A DNA stretch of 64,000 nt from Marsupella aquatica (Eukaryota > Marchantiophyta): NCBI GenBank assembly GCA_973895155.1, contig OZ316893.1, positions 8,556,001 to 8,620,000 of the forward strand, in the 5' to 3' direction. Position numbers and translations under genes: made by a program. Under the pieces are notes generated by a model, which made no database searches, was not told where the DNA came from, and saw only the letters and a list, made by a program, of their open reading frames with translations. This document shows positions 27,681-38,059 of the stretch, in pieces (positions within the stretch are counted from its first letter, which is position 1; each line of letters begins with the position of its first letter).

Positions 27681-30600
27681 GAATTTCCTGATTGCTTTGA
27701 CTGCCAACTCCATGGGTTTGTTCCACCGGCCTCCTCGTCCACATCTGTTCCACCCCCACCTCCTGTCCAGTCTTTCCCTGCTCCCTCCCCGGACGAGCGT
27801 CCCCTGCATACTTGTCCTGACTGTGGATGGGTTGGCATCTCCCTCCCTCATCATCGCGGGCGGGGCCGGTGCCATCGTCGCCAGCAAGCACAATCCCAGC
27901 CTCAGCCCCCTATTGACCCGGTTAGCTCTGCCCCTCCCTCCTTGGAGGCTCCCGAGCAGGCATGGAGTTGGGTTCGCACTCTAGACCCCCTTCCAGCCTA
28001 CCATCCAGGGTACATTAGACCTCGCCTTTATAACCACATTCCTCTGGCGCTGCGCCCTATAGTTCGGTCCTCCTTGTTGCAACTCATGCAGCTTATCTTG
28101 GCGCATCCTATGGAGGTCTCATATTGGTCTTTACTGATGCTTTTTCCACAGTGGACTCTTACCCTCCCTAGTCATGGTGGTCGTGTGGGTCACCGTGAGA
28201 CTGCCTCTCGTATCCATCGTTTTTTACGGGGAGATTGGGAGCAGCTTCAGGAAGAGTACTTTCTTCGCGCCCGGTCTTTTACCGCCCGTGCTTTGTCTGA
28301 CCCAGCTCGCCACTCTCATCCCCTTGAGCATAGACGTCTTCGTCGCTCTTGTCGTTTAGCCCAGGCTGGTGAATATCGTCGGGCTGTCCAGGCCCTTTCT
28401 CCCACCACACCAGCCCCCCCTGGCGAGGTCACCTCGTTGGCCCTTCAGGATCTCCATCCGCAGCCCCATGATCAGCTCCCTTTGTTTGTCGAGGATTTTG
28501 AGCCTGAGGAGGATCTTCAGTTTAGTAGGGACCACTTCACCTATGCCTTCCTCCATGCCCCGCGTTGTTCTGCTGGTGGCCCCTCCGGCTATGTCTTTGA
28601 GCATTTTCGTGATTTATTCCCCCCTGAGGATCCTCAGTTTGGTTTTCCAGTTTTCTTCTCCTTTTGCCAGTGTATTGCAGCCGGTCGTTTGCCTCCTCCC
28701 GTCTCTCGGCTCTTGAGTGCTTCTCGTTTATTGGCCATGGCTAAGTCTTCGCCGGGTGTTCGGCCAATTGCTATTGGGGAGGTTTTTCTTCGTCTTGTGT
28801 CTCGCACACTTTCCTCACAGTTTCGCTCTGCACTATCGGATCATCTCTCTCCACATCAGTTTGCAGTTGGCGTTCCTGGCGGTTGTGAGACGGTTATTGC
28901 GGGTATTCGAGCTACATTGGACCTCCACCCTGATTGGGTTGTCCTCCAGGTTGATGTCTCTAACGCTTTTAATACGGTTTCTCGGGCAGCCATTTTTCGT
29001 GCTTTGAGGGCGGCAGATCCAGACATCCAGTCCCTTATCCCCTTTGTCCGTTGTTTTTATGGACTCGAGGCCCCACTCTTCTATAGTCATCACTCCTCTA
29101 CAGGTGTGTATACCACTCTTTCCTCTACAGAAGGTACACGTCAGGGTGACCCTTTGGGTGGGCCTCTTTTTGCCATTGCCCATTTTATAGCTTTACGGGA
29201 AGTTGCCATGGCCCACCCCCAGTGTATCTTCCCCTCCCTTTCAGATGACACCCACATTATTGGTCCTCCTGCCGCGGTTACTTCTGCCCTCGCCACTCTT
29301 TCCACCCATTTGATGGGCCTCGGTTTACGAGTTCAGCCTGTGAAGAGTCGTGCATGGAGTCCAGCTGGGTTACCCTCTGATCTTGTGCTTCCCCCAGGGT
29401 TCTTACGTCCAGCCGATGGTCTTCGGGTCCTTGGCTCCCCAGTCGGTACCGCCTCCTTTTGCTCATCTTTCATCGCTGACTCTATACAGGCTGCCTTAGC
29501 CCATACTCCTATGCTCCCTAAGTTAGCAGATTCTCAGGCAGCATTTGGGATGTTGTTGAGGTGCATCCACCCTCGTGCGTCTTATCTGGCTAGGACGCAT
29601 CCCCCTACCGAGGATCTTTGTCTCCACCTTCGAGCATTTGATGTCTCCATTCGTCAGACCCTGGCCTCTCTTTTAGGTCCGGGTACGTTGCTCTCATCTC
29701 CGTGGCTTCATCGACAACTCAGTCTTCCTATTTCGCAGGGTGGTTTTGGGCTTACTTCCATTGAGAGCCTTGCACCTTTGGCCTTTTTGGGTGCATGGGC
29801 AGCCGCCTTCTCGTTGTTGGCCGATCGTTTTCTTATTGAGGATCGCCCTTTTTTACTTTCATCTCTCATGGAGGTAGAGGAGGGTTCCCTCCCGTTTCAG
29901 GTTCATTTGCGCGCAGCGCGGTCCTCATTACCAGATCCCGTTCGCGCCGCGTTACCTTCTTTCCAGGAGTTTTTATCCTTGGATCCCGTTCGTCTTCAGG
30001 CAGACCTCGCTGGGCGTATGCACACTTTCACCCTTTCCAGCATCCTCTCCGAGGCACCTGACACGGACCGAGCTCGGATTCTTTCTTCCGGAGGGAAGGG
30101 CGCAGGTGGATGGCTTCAGGCCAATCCAGTCATTCCTCATTTGCAGATGTCTTCAACGGAGTTCTCCACAGCCATGCGTCTTCGTCTGGGGCTGCCCCAC
30201 CCACTTCTTGCAGGTTTACCTCTTTCTTGCACTTGTGGGAAGCCTTGTGATGCCACAGGTGTCCATCTTCTTCGGTGCAGTTTGGGAGGTGAAACCATTA
30301 TTGTTCACGACGCTGTGCGAGATGCGACTGCTCAGGTTCTCTCTGGCTCTTTGGTATGCGTGCGGCGGGAGGTGGTACTCGAGTTACCTGGTCCTCCATC
30401 ACAGCGGTTACGGGTGGATCTTACCATGGTCCGTGAGGGTCAACGTACTTTGGCAGATGTTGTGGTGGCAAACCCATTGCGCCAAGACATCATTGGGACA
30501 GCGGCAACTACGGCAGGGGCAGCAGCGTCACGTGCGGCAACAACGAAGGAGGCCAAATATGCTGCACGAGCTTCATCCGACAGCTTCCTCCCCCTTGCTG

Positions 30601-30809
30601 TGGAGCTATTTGGGCGTCTTCATCCTCAGTTTGATGGGCTTCTTCGGCAAGCTGCCCGGGATGTTCATGGCCGAATGGGTCCCACCGGACCCCCGCTTTC
30701 TATTTTGACCACGCACTTTCGCCAACGCATTTCAGTCACCTTACAGCGTGCTCAAGCTCGGGCCATCTATCGTCGATCTCTTACAGTGGGTGCTAGTGTG
30801 CCTCCGTAG
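27681..30809 (+). CDS. LINE polyprotein: zinc finger, reverse transcriptase, CCHC, restriction-like endonuclease
   Basis: The frame is open for about 1042 codons. A finger-like HTCPDCGWVGISLPHHRGR lies near 27815. Reverse transcriptase motifs in order: APRCSAGGPSGYVFEHF, RPIAIGEVFLRLVSRTL, motif A VDVSNAFNTV (about 28950), motif B TRQGDPLGGPLF (about 29138), motif C LSDDTHI (SDD at 29241-29249, both aspartates kept) and motif E LRVLGSPVG. The C-terminus has C-x-C-x3-C-x5-H-x3-C (30228-30281). The nuclease core follows: LRVDLTM then LADVVVANPL, with KEAKY and FLPLAVELFG after it, a PD-(D/E)xK pattern. It should nick target DNA and prime reverse transcription there. No in-frame ATG precedes codon 130 or so; either the N-terminus is truncated or initiation is non-AUG. 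Clade assignment is uncertain. Confidence 0.88.
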   Translation, partial: EFPDCFDCQLHGFVPPASSSTSVPPPPPVQSFPAPSPDERPLHTCPDCGWVGISLPHHRGRGRCHRRQQAQSQPQPPIDPVSSAPPSLEAPEQAWSWVRTLDPLPAYHPGYIRPRLYNHIPLALRPIVRSSLLQLMQLILAHPMEVSYWSLLMLFPQWTLTLPSHGGRVGHRETASRIHRFLRGDWEQLQEEYFLRARSFTARALSDPARHSHPLEHRRLRRSCRLAQAGEYRRAVQALSPTTPAPPGEVTSLALQDLHPQPHDQLPLFVEDFEPEEDLQFSRDHFTYAFLHAPRCSAGGPSGYVFEHFRDLFPPEDPQFGFPVFFSFCQCIAAGRLPPPVSRLLSASRLLAMAKSSPGVRPIAIGEVFLRLVSRTLSSQFRSALSDHLSPHQFAVGVPGGCETVIAGIRATLDLHPDWVVLQVDVSNAFNTVSRAAIFRALRAADPDIQSLIPFVRCFYGLEAPLFYSHHSSTGVYTTLSSTEGTRQGDPLGGPLFAIAHFIALREVAMAHPQCIFPSLSDDTHIIGPPAAVTSALATLSTHLMGLGLRVQPVKSRAWSPAGLPSDLVLPPGFLRPADGLRVLGSPVGTASFCSSFIADSIQAALAHTPMLPKLADSQAAFGMLLRCIHPRASYLARTHPPTEDLCLHLRAFDVSIRQTLASLLGPGTLLSSPWLHRQLSLPISQGGFGLTSIESLAPLAFLGAWAAAFSLLADRFLIEDRPFLLSSLMEVEEGSLPFQVHLRAARSSLPDPVRAALPSFQEFLSLDPVRLQADLAGRMHTFTLSSILSEAPDTDRARILSSGGKGAGGWLQANPVIPHLQMSSTEFSTAMRLRLGLPHPLLAGLPLSCTCGKPCDATGVHLLRCSLGGETIIVHDAVRDATAQVLSGSLVCVRREVVLELPGPPSQRLRVDLTMVREGQRTLADVVVANPLRQDIIGTAATTAGAAASRAATTKEAKYAARASSDSFLPLAVELFGRLHPQFDGLLRQAARDVHGRMGPTGPPLSILTTHFRQRISVTLQRAQARAIYRRSLTVGASVPP

Positions 30810-31126
30810 CGGCTAGCTCCCCTTGAGGATGTTCCAATCCCACTTGCCGATCTAGTTTTGACTCTTGATGTGGACCATTAGCTTTTTGCCACAATCGGTA
30901 GGAATGATGAGGACCTCGGTCCGCTTGGGTTAGTTTTAGTCTCTCTCTCTTTCTTGGTTTTTAGGGGTTCCCTATTGTTCATTTCTTACTTTTAGTTCCT
31001 CTTTCTTGGTGTTTAGTGGTTCCCTTTTGCTCACTTCTTTTTCGATTGGTTTTGTCCACTTGGGCCCTCTTTTGTTTGTTCATTTGTACTCTGTTTGGTC
31101 CCTTTGTATATAAAAAGTGTGTATAT
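30810..31126 (+). other. 3' UTR of the restriction-endonuclease LINE
   Basis: Pyrimidine-rich sequence after the stop codon. Its last ~135 bases recur inverted at 34520-34652 with two substitutions, which marks it as the 3' tail used to start reverse transcription. The 60-codon antisense frame 31161-30979 is a shadow. Confidence 0.75.
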
Positions 31127-31267
31127 ATTTTTGAGTTTGTGCTAGTGATTGAAAGTAGCAAAAAGTAAGTAAGGATATTCTCTCTTAACTCAGTTTAAAT
31201 AAAGAAATCTATACCATAATATGTGATCAAAGTCTATATTTATGACCTACCCTACAGAGTGAAGCTA

Positions 31268-31530
31268 GGCCATAACCTGCCATAACCTCTCGTAACAGTT
31301 ATTTCCCTTTTTTTAGATTATCCTTGGGAGTAGGGTCCACAGAGTCCATAGGTCATAACCTGCCATAACCTCTCTAGTAATACAAATTTTCAAATTTAGA
31401 TAATACTTGTGAGTAAGCATGGGCATGGGTTTAGGTTTTAAGAGTGAACTTATAGGCCATGACCTCTCTGGTAACATAAATTTTCATATTTAGTAATCCT
31501 TGTGAATAGGGATGGGCATTGGAGATGGGT
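31268..31530 (+). repeat. ~80-100-bp diverged tandem repeat, three copies
   Basis: GGCCATAACCTGCCATAACC at about 31268, GGTCATAACCTGCCATAACC at about 31351 and GGCCATGACCTCTCTGG at about 31452 each lead into a TTTAGATTATCCTTG-like and a GAGTAGGG-like segment. Confidence 0.75.
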
Positions 31531-32139
31531 TTACTGGAATTACCTACATAACTGTCATCTTTTTCTTGCATTGATTCATTCATTGCCACCATTTTTTCCC
31601 CATTTATCAAATTGCCACTGTTTTCGTCTGTGGGTCAATAAAAGTAACCCAGGTATCTCCCTTGGAATCCAACCCATTTTATATTAGTTTCAGTATTAAT
31701 TTGTATACATGTTCCCATTGTCATGTGACAACTCACTATTGGCTAGTCTTAATCTGTCAGAACCCCCCTTGGCCCCTCCTTGTTTCATGGCACGGTTGCA
31801 GGTTTGGGAGGGGCAAAAATAAGTTTTTGCTCCACATTCCCCTCACAGAACCTCCACACTTTCAGCCCTCATTTTTACTCAGGATTGTAATGGGAAAGGG
31901 GCAGAGGGGGCTGGTGGATGGTTAAGGCTAGCCAATAATGACTTATCACATGAAAACAAGAACCCATGTACAAGTTAATATTGACCCGAATACAATACAA
32001 ATTATGATATAGGTTAATAATTAATTTTATTTAGGGGACACTTCAATAATATCAGTTTATTTGCGGGACCGGTTAATAAAAAGTTGTACCCATGAAACCT
32101 AAACAAAGGATAGACCTAAAGGCCAAAAAAGCGTTTGGC
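31531..32139. other. intergenic, no gene recognised
   Basis: AT-rich spacer; frames up to 87 codons, none recognised. Confidence 0.5.
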
Positions 32140-32745
32140 AACTTTTGATAAGGCCCGGAATAAGAGGGCCAGAGGGCGGCGCCTTCGTGGAAATTCTCGG
32201 ACAGTTCTTCTCCACCACGCTTTCCCCTGAGCGTACTTATCAGGTACAGACCTTACACGCCGCAACTTCCTGTATTACATGTCGTGCGTACTGCGGTACG
32301 GGAATTATATGTACACGTTGCGTTCCTTACACCCCTGTCCGGCACTTACTAGCCACGTAAGGCGTTTGGAATTCTACGCCTTGCAGTCTACCGTAGTACA
32401 CTTTGCTTCAGAAGGCAGCGGCGGCAAGTTTCTACTGTTCCTGACTTTCTGGTTACCCGCATAGTAAATTAGGTCTTGACAGGACTGCACACTGACACTT
32501 ACCCTGAAACGGAATCTTCTGGACCATGGTTAAGTCCTAAGTTTATGACGGTCCATCTTTTTCGTTTGTCTCTTCTGTTTGGAATGTCGATTATTAATTT
32601 ATTGTCCATCGGATTCGTCCATGAAATACCAGATTTGGACCGCGGTGGGCATCTGACCGTCGAAGAATATTGCAGGTTTGAGCCGTTCGAGGCCTGCGTC
32701 ACCCCTAGTTTTCATTTAGTGGGTTGCATGAGTTAACCTGCCCCC
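32140..32745. other. CpG-rich island 3
   Basis: Composition matches the islands at 1430-2330 and 5150-5960: abundant CpG, few long A/T runs, no long ORF. The longest frame is 86 codons (32476-32736, +) and is not recognised. The boundaries are abrupt, with AT-rich, CpG-poor DNA on both sides. Confidence 0.4.
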
Positions 32746-33689
32746 TTCAATTCTCGCCAAAATTGATTTGGAAATTGTAATACGCCAAAAAAAAAAGGTC
32801 TTTATTGCGTGGACCACCCTTGCCCATACTCAAAAACTTTATGGATCCAAAGTCACCATAATCTAAATACTACACTATTGAATCCTACCCCTTCTTTCTC
32901 ATGGTTTGTTTATCAAATGTCACAATCCTTTTTTCTCATGGTTTGGTTTTCAAATGTCATTGTGATGAGAAGCCACCTTGGCTGTTGATAAAGTGACCTT
33001 TTTCCCTAACCAAAAAATGGGCCTAAAGGTGTACACTGTTCTCATGCACAACCTGACACTCTCTCCCAGCTTACACACTCTTTGAAATTCAGTTTCTAGG
33101 CTGCCTTGCCAATGCACTGTCCAACTAGCTGACCATATCACTTATGCTCAACAACACTTCCATTCAACATCACTTACTATCTACAATAGTGTGTAACCCA
33201 TTGCAGTAATTAGTAACAAATGTTAGTCACAAAGTAGAAAAGTGAGTATCTAGTCCTACAACAACTTTGGGGACAATGGCAGGTTAAGTGCCTAATTTCA
33301 CCCATTGTCTGTATAGCAAGCATTTTCCCTCCAGTGTGACCCTTGCCAAACCCCACAAGTCCAAAGCGAGCATGAAAAATATCAGCTTAAAGTAGCTTCG
33401 TTTTTTGTATCAGGATGGGGGACAAAGCATAATAACTCTATCCAAACAGTGAAAATTGCTCTGCTTGAAACTTAGATTTCTCCCTTATTAAATTACCAGA
33501 CAATGAGAATAATGATACATCAGTCTGTCATAACAATGCAAAGTTGGTGGGAGACGTGTGCCAGTGTTTACTGATATAGGTATGACTATTTTACATTCTA
33601 CAAAGATGTCTGACGATGGAGTTGGAAACGTGCAAACATTGGGAAAATTGAGAGATAGGACTGACAAATTCATGACGTGAAGAAGACAT
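32746..33689. other. intergenic, no gene recognised
   Basis: AT-rich. An imperfect ~47-bp duplication of CTCATGGTTTG...CAAATGTCA occurs at about 32899-32965. Nothing else is supported. Confidence 0.5.
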
Positions 33690-34160
33690 TTATCCAATTA
33701 TTGCAGACCTCGAACCCAAGTGTGTTCGCATGTAAGCTTTGGTCTCGTGCTTGGAGAGGACTATTCTGTCCGTGACGCCAACTTGCACGTCATTTCCTGG
33801 AGGGGAGCAAACGTAGGACCAAGGGTCTTGCCCTGTCGGAGGGAAGGACTGTGGACCGTCAACTGCACAGTAGCACACGTTGCTATTCCCTGGGAATTCG
33901 TGGAGCAGAGTCTTGACGACTATAGTTACTTCATGCGGCATTTCCTGGAAGTTGGAAGGAGGTACTAAAATGCTGCCAAACAGCTCCCAAACAACGGAAG
34001 AGATATCCTGTCTTAGTACTTTGAATGCATTTATTAGCTTTTTATTTTCCTGTCCTCCAAACTGAAAGGTATTCTTGGATGTACCACTCCCGTGAACCTT
34101 GCAACCCAGATGCACAGGGACCAGGATACTGTTGTCCAGAAAAGTATGAATGTTTTACGC
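33690..34160 (-). other. unrecognised open frame, about 155 codons
   Basis: The minus strand is open from about 34160 to a stop at 33690 with no ATG at the upstream limit. The product has balanced composition and plausible alpha/beta character (for example INAFKVLRQDISSVVWELFG and MPHEVTIVVKTLLHEFP). This is more protein-like than most chance frames here. I do not recognise the family. It could be an exon of a degraded gene or part of a transposon. No flanking exon in phase was identified. Confidence 0.3.
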
Positions 34161-34510
34161 AGGAAAAGTGCTATCTGAGTAGAAAATAGGTTTGTTTTTT
34201 TCTCAAGGAAAATTATTATTTTTTCGCAGTTGGTCTGGCTAAGCTAGTCAAACCCATAGGGTCCATTGGGGCTCCAGTTCCCTCCCAAACTAAGTCAAAA
34301 TTATTTACTTTCAAAACTACTTTAACTATCAGGTTGCCCCCCCCATTTCTTATTTCAGTTTGCTGAACTGGACTAGACTAACCTAAGATAACAAATGGTC
34401 TGTCTGGGACAGGTGGAGTGTCATAATCTGTTGTAGTTGACCCTTTCTAAGCTGAAACAATATTTTTCCTCCCCTGCAAACCACGAGAAAAGATTGTCAT
34501 TCAGATTCCC

Positions 34511-34661
34511 AACTGAAAATTAAATATACACACTTTTTATATACAAAGGGACCAAACAGAGTACAAATGAACAAACAAAAGAGAGCCCATGTGGACAAAA
34601 CCAATCGAAAAAGAAGTGAGCAAAAGGGAACCACTAAACACCAAGAAAGAGGAACTGAAAA
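34511..34661 (-). mobile_element. 5'-truncated copy of the restriction-endonuclease LINE with target duplication
   Basis: Bases 34520-34652 are the reverse complement of the 3' end of the element at 27681-31126, differing at two positions over about 133 bases. The fragment is flanked by a perfect 9-bp direct repeat AACTGAAAA (34511-34519 and 34653-34661), read as the target-site duplication. Severe 5' truncation fits aborted target-primed reverse transcription. The high identity implies recent movement. Confidence 0.88.
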
Positions 34662-34738
34662 GCATCATGGTCCCATCACAAGCAAGATGACCTAAATCAG
34701 CTAATTGCTACAGTACATCGATCCCTATTGCCAAATGA

Positions 34739-35224
34739 TTGGCTCAGCTCGTTGATACTGCATTGTATACTCCCTCTATATTGCAAAAGATTTTACTTCT
34801 AAATGGCTACACCACCAAGCAAGCCCTCAAATTTTCAACTCCTGCTGCAATGGAGCAACTAGCCCTGACAATTTCCTCCCGCCCTGATCGTGCTTTCCAA
34901 AACCTCTCTCCCGCGAACCCTCCTGCAATCCCTTTAGAGCATTTCAGCATGGCCTCCCTTCATCTCTGGCAACAGGCAGCCTCCCAAAGGCCCTTTGGCA
35001 ACCAGGCCTCCAGGGATTACAATAGCCAATCTGGCCACATCACGAAATCTCATTCACACTGGCAGTTTTATTTTAAAAGAAAAAAAAGGAAAAAAGGAAA
35101 AAAAAACTTGTTAGTTCAATTTGCCTGTAATTGTTTTCTTGTTTTTCAAATATTGACTATTTATAGAAGTAACCCAAATAACCAGTGCACTGTACCCAGA
35201 CCTCCATACCCATCCTACTCATAA
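34739..35224 (+). other. unrecognised open frame, 161 codons
   Basis: This frame opens immediately after a TGA, has no ATG at its head, and includes a lysine-rich stretch from a purine run (about 35075-35105) and a serine/proline-rich start. No domain is recognisable. It may be chance or an old transposon ORF. Confidence 0.2.
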
Positions 35225-37330
35225 GCATTGTCTAATTCTAAAAACAATTGTTACCGGGTAGATTATGGCCTATGGTTTCACTCCATGGATAGATAGATCA
35301 TGAAATATACCTCGAATAACCGTTGATTCCTCTATCGTATCCCCCAAACTGGCTGTCAACTGTTTGACTACTGTAGTTTACTTCACTGAATTACTTTCGT
35401 GGCAGCCAATAATTTTGACTAGTTTGGGGAGAAGAAAATATAAAAACTAGAACAGCAGTTGGGATAACAATGTAACCAACACACACCGACAGAACGTATC
35501 CAATTCTGGAATTGTTGGTAATTAAATAACTCTGTCGTCACTGCGTAGTGCGGAAGCATTGCAATATCGTGGAGAAAGAATGCCGGTGCTCCGTCTTGAC
35601 CGTCGATGCTTCCTATCCAAGGTTAGATAAAGTCACAGATGTCTTCAATTTTTATCAGTGCCCGTGCCATCCCAGCCCTGCCCCGGGCGTGCTTTGACTC
35701 GGCCTTGACCAAACCGTAGGAGGAGGACCTTTGCGGCTTTGCTGTACTCTCCCTTACCCGCACGGTCAGTCAGGCAGCTGCCCGAATGCCCGCCAATGAA
35801 ACCCCAATTGGATTATTTTACTGCTCGGTCCGGTTACCTGCCTCAAGAACAATAACAAACCTTTTTTCTAAGTATGTCACCCCATTTGAACAAAATGATT
35901 AAGTTTCCCCTAAACTAATTTTATTAGTATATATAGCCCCCTTGCTAGGAATCTGATCGCCATAAATCAGTTAAGTATTTTGAATTTTTGCTTAGATTAG
36001 TAGTGAGTTCATCTTCTAATTAGATTAGTTTTGGGGCAGCTGGATGAGGAAAACAGAAATAACAAAGCTTTTTAATCTTGCCACCGGCAGCTTGAGGGTG
36101 CACAAAGGTTTCTTCTTGTGTCAAAGCTGCCCTAGATTTTTCATCTCCCTTAAAGTAATTGACATTTTTTGGTCAAATCGCTCGTCAAATTGGGAAGGTT
36201 TTCTGTCTTCCATTAGCCAATTCTCACAGACACACAATCTATTGGTTTGCTTTAACTCTAGCAAGATGCGACAACACAAAATTGCGCTAGAAAATTGCAT
36301 AAGGAAAACTATTTCTAACATGATGGTCCCCCATCAAAATGACCTTCCTGATTTTCCCATTTGTATTTTGCAGACCTCTTTAAGAAGATTCTCTTCTACT
36401 TTTAGTAAAGTTAGTAAAAACAATTTCTCTCAGGTCTTTAAGTGTATTAAGGTCCTGTTTTCAGAGTAGTATGGGCAATAATAGTCCCATAAAACCTGAT
36501 CTGAAGCACTCATTTTTCAGGGGCATTAAACCACATGATGCTCTCTAAAGCAAGTGTAAGACAGGACATTGCTGGGGTGTCTCAAATCTGAAGGTCTGTA
36601 AAAAGATCCCAAGCGTGAAGTGTGAGTTACAAACATCAGTCCCAAGCGATGGGACAGGTTCTTGTGAGTATGTCACTTAGTTTCACTTCCGGGAAAAAAC
36701 TTGTATGGCCATGACTAGAGCCAGAACAGGAAGATTTGAGACAATCTACGAGGGGGTCTCAACCCTAGTAGGCGGTCTTAAATATCTGGGTTTTGGCTCT
36801 GGTCACAATCACACGTGTTCCCCCAAGTAAAATGGTGGTCTCACAAAAGGTTCTCCTGCATTGTGACTACAGTTAAAAACTCATACTTTCAGGCTGGGGA
36901 TCTTTCTTCTTCCCATCAGGATTGAGATCTCTACTAGTGCATCTCAAAGCTTCATAGATGCGGACGATGATTTTGGCGATAAACAAACAATCATATTTTT
37001 CACGGGGTTGAGTAAAACGTTTTTTTCTTTTCCACTACCCTACAATGACTTATGGTTATGGTTATGACCAATTTTTATGGAAAAAAAGTAAAGTATTATA
37101 GAATTGATAGTCCATCACTTTTCCTACTTGCAACCTAAACCTTAAACTACTAAGTTAAGCTCCAGAAAAATCTGAAGTTTGAGACTTCCTCCTATATACT
37201 TAAATAAAAACCAACCTGGTAGATTGTGCCCATTGCCCATTGCCCATACTATTACTATACTGAAAATCAAGTCTGGTCCAATGTGTCCACTGCCTAAGCA
37301 AAGAGACCAAACCGAGCTGCCCCATGCCTG
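35225..37330. other. intergenic, no gene recognised
   Basis: Contains a 141-codon plus-strand frame (36044-36469) of unrecognised, low-likelihood coding sequence and a short GC-rich block near 35560-35830. No tRNA, transposase or spliced gene could be identified. Confidence 0.45.
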
Positions 37331-37600
37331 GCAGTCGCCCACGCACGGGTTTTCACATGGCCTTCGTGCAATTAATTTTGTGCAGTGCAGTCCGCGGGAT
37401 TGTTTTCCCGCGGGCAGCAGATTGGCAGCAGGCCGCGGAATCGCTGCGGTAGTACGGTATGATTTGTGTCACGGAGCCCGTCTGCCCGATGCTCTGACTT
37501 CCTTGCTCCCTCCTGCCCGCGCGGCCCAGACCGGACACCCACGCGGTGCTGCGGTACAGCAGTTCCCCACGCGTCTTTGCTCAGAAACTATACCCCTCTA
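37331..37600. other. GC-rich block
   Basis: Locally GC-rich DNA with overlapping frames on both strands (for example 37179-37601, +). No family is recognised. It is followed by a short (AAT)n run near 37600-37615. Confidence 0.3.
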
Positions 37601-38059
37601 ACAATAATAATAATAAATCCAACACATACCGGGAGCATAATATTTTCCACCGGGTGCCCGGTGCATGCGAAGGTCAAATAATGAACACTGTATAATTCGT
37701 TTTCCATCATTGCCCGTGCTATGCACGATCAGATTAAAATAGTCTCTCTATGAGTGCTTTGCATCAAGTGTAAAACTTGGTCAATGGCAAGGCTTCCAGT
37801 TCATCCTCTTTTTCTTACTATTGTGCACGTTCCAGGCACCTTTTGTAAGTGCAAAGAGGGCTCCACTAAATGCCAAATATATGAGGGCAAACCCTCTACA
37901 AGGGTTTATAAACGCTTGTGGGTAAGGGGACAATTCCTTCTATTTACACTTATTGATAAGTGGAAGTAATTTGTATGTAGAGTAAACTTTGCACTTATCA
38001 TGTAGAAGATCATGTTCATGTTAAGACATTCCACTCCAAAAATAATATTGGGAATTGAC

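Larger units (their letters stand above)
27681..31126 (+). mobile_element. non-LTR retrotransposon (LINE) of the restriction-like-endonuclease class
   Basis: The element has one long intact ORF (to 30809) and a 3' UTR of about 317 bp ending in a short TATAT-rich tail near 31126. The 3' end is fixed by comparison with a 5'-truncated copy at 34520-34652 on the opposite strand. The domain order of zinc finger, reverse transcriptase, CCHC knuckle and restriction-like endonuclease is that of R2/NeSL/Utopia-type LINEs, not of the L1 or RTE clades with AP endonucleases common in plants. The 5' boundary is not defined: 27681 is simply the first codon after an in-frame TGA at 27675. I could not find target duplications for this copy. 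Confidence 0.85.

Noticed and set aside
30979-31161. Basic 60-residue minus-strand ORF
   Set aside because: It is the antisense of the LINE 3' UTR; its basic character comes from the pyrimidine-rich tail and it has no independent support.
33690-34115. HORMA-domain (ASY1-like) protein fragment
   Set aside because: A stretch EMPHEVTIVVKTLL vaguely recalls a HORMA segment, but the expected flanking motifs are absent, so I left the frame unassigned.
34739-35224. 161-residue plus-strand protein gene
   Set aside because: No ATG at its head, directly preceded by TGA, with a lysine run from a homopurine tract and no recognisable domain; kept only as an unassigned frame.
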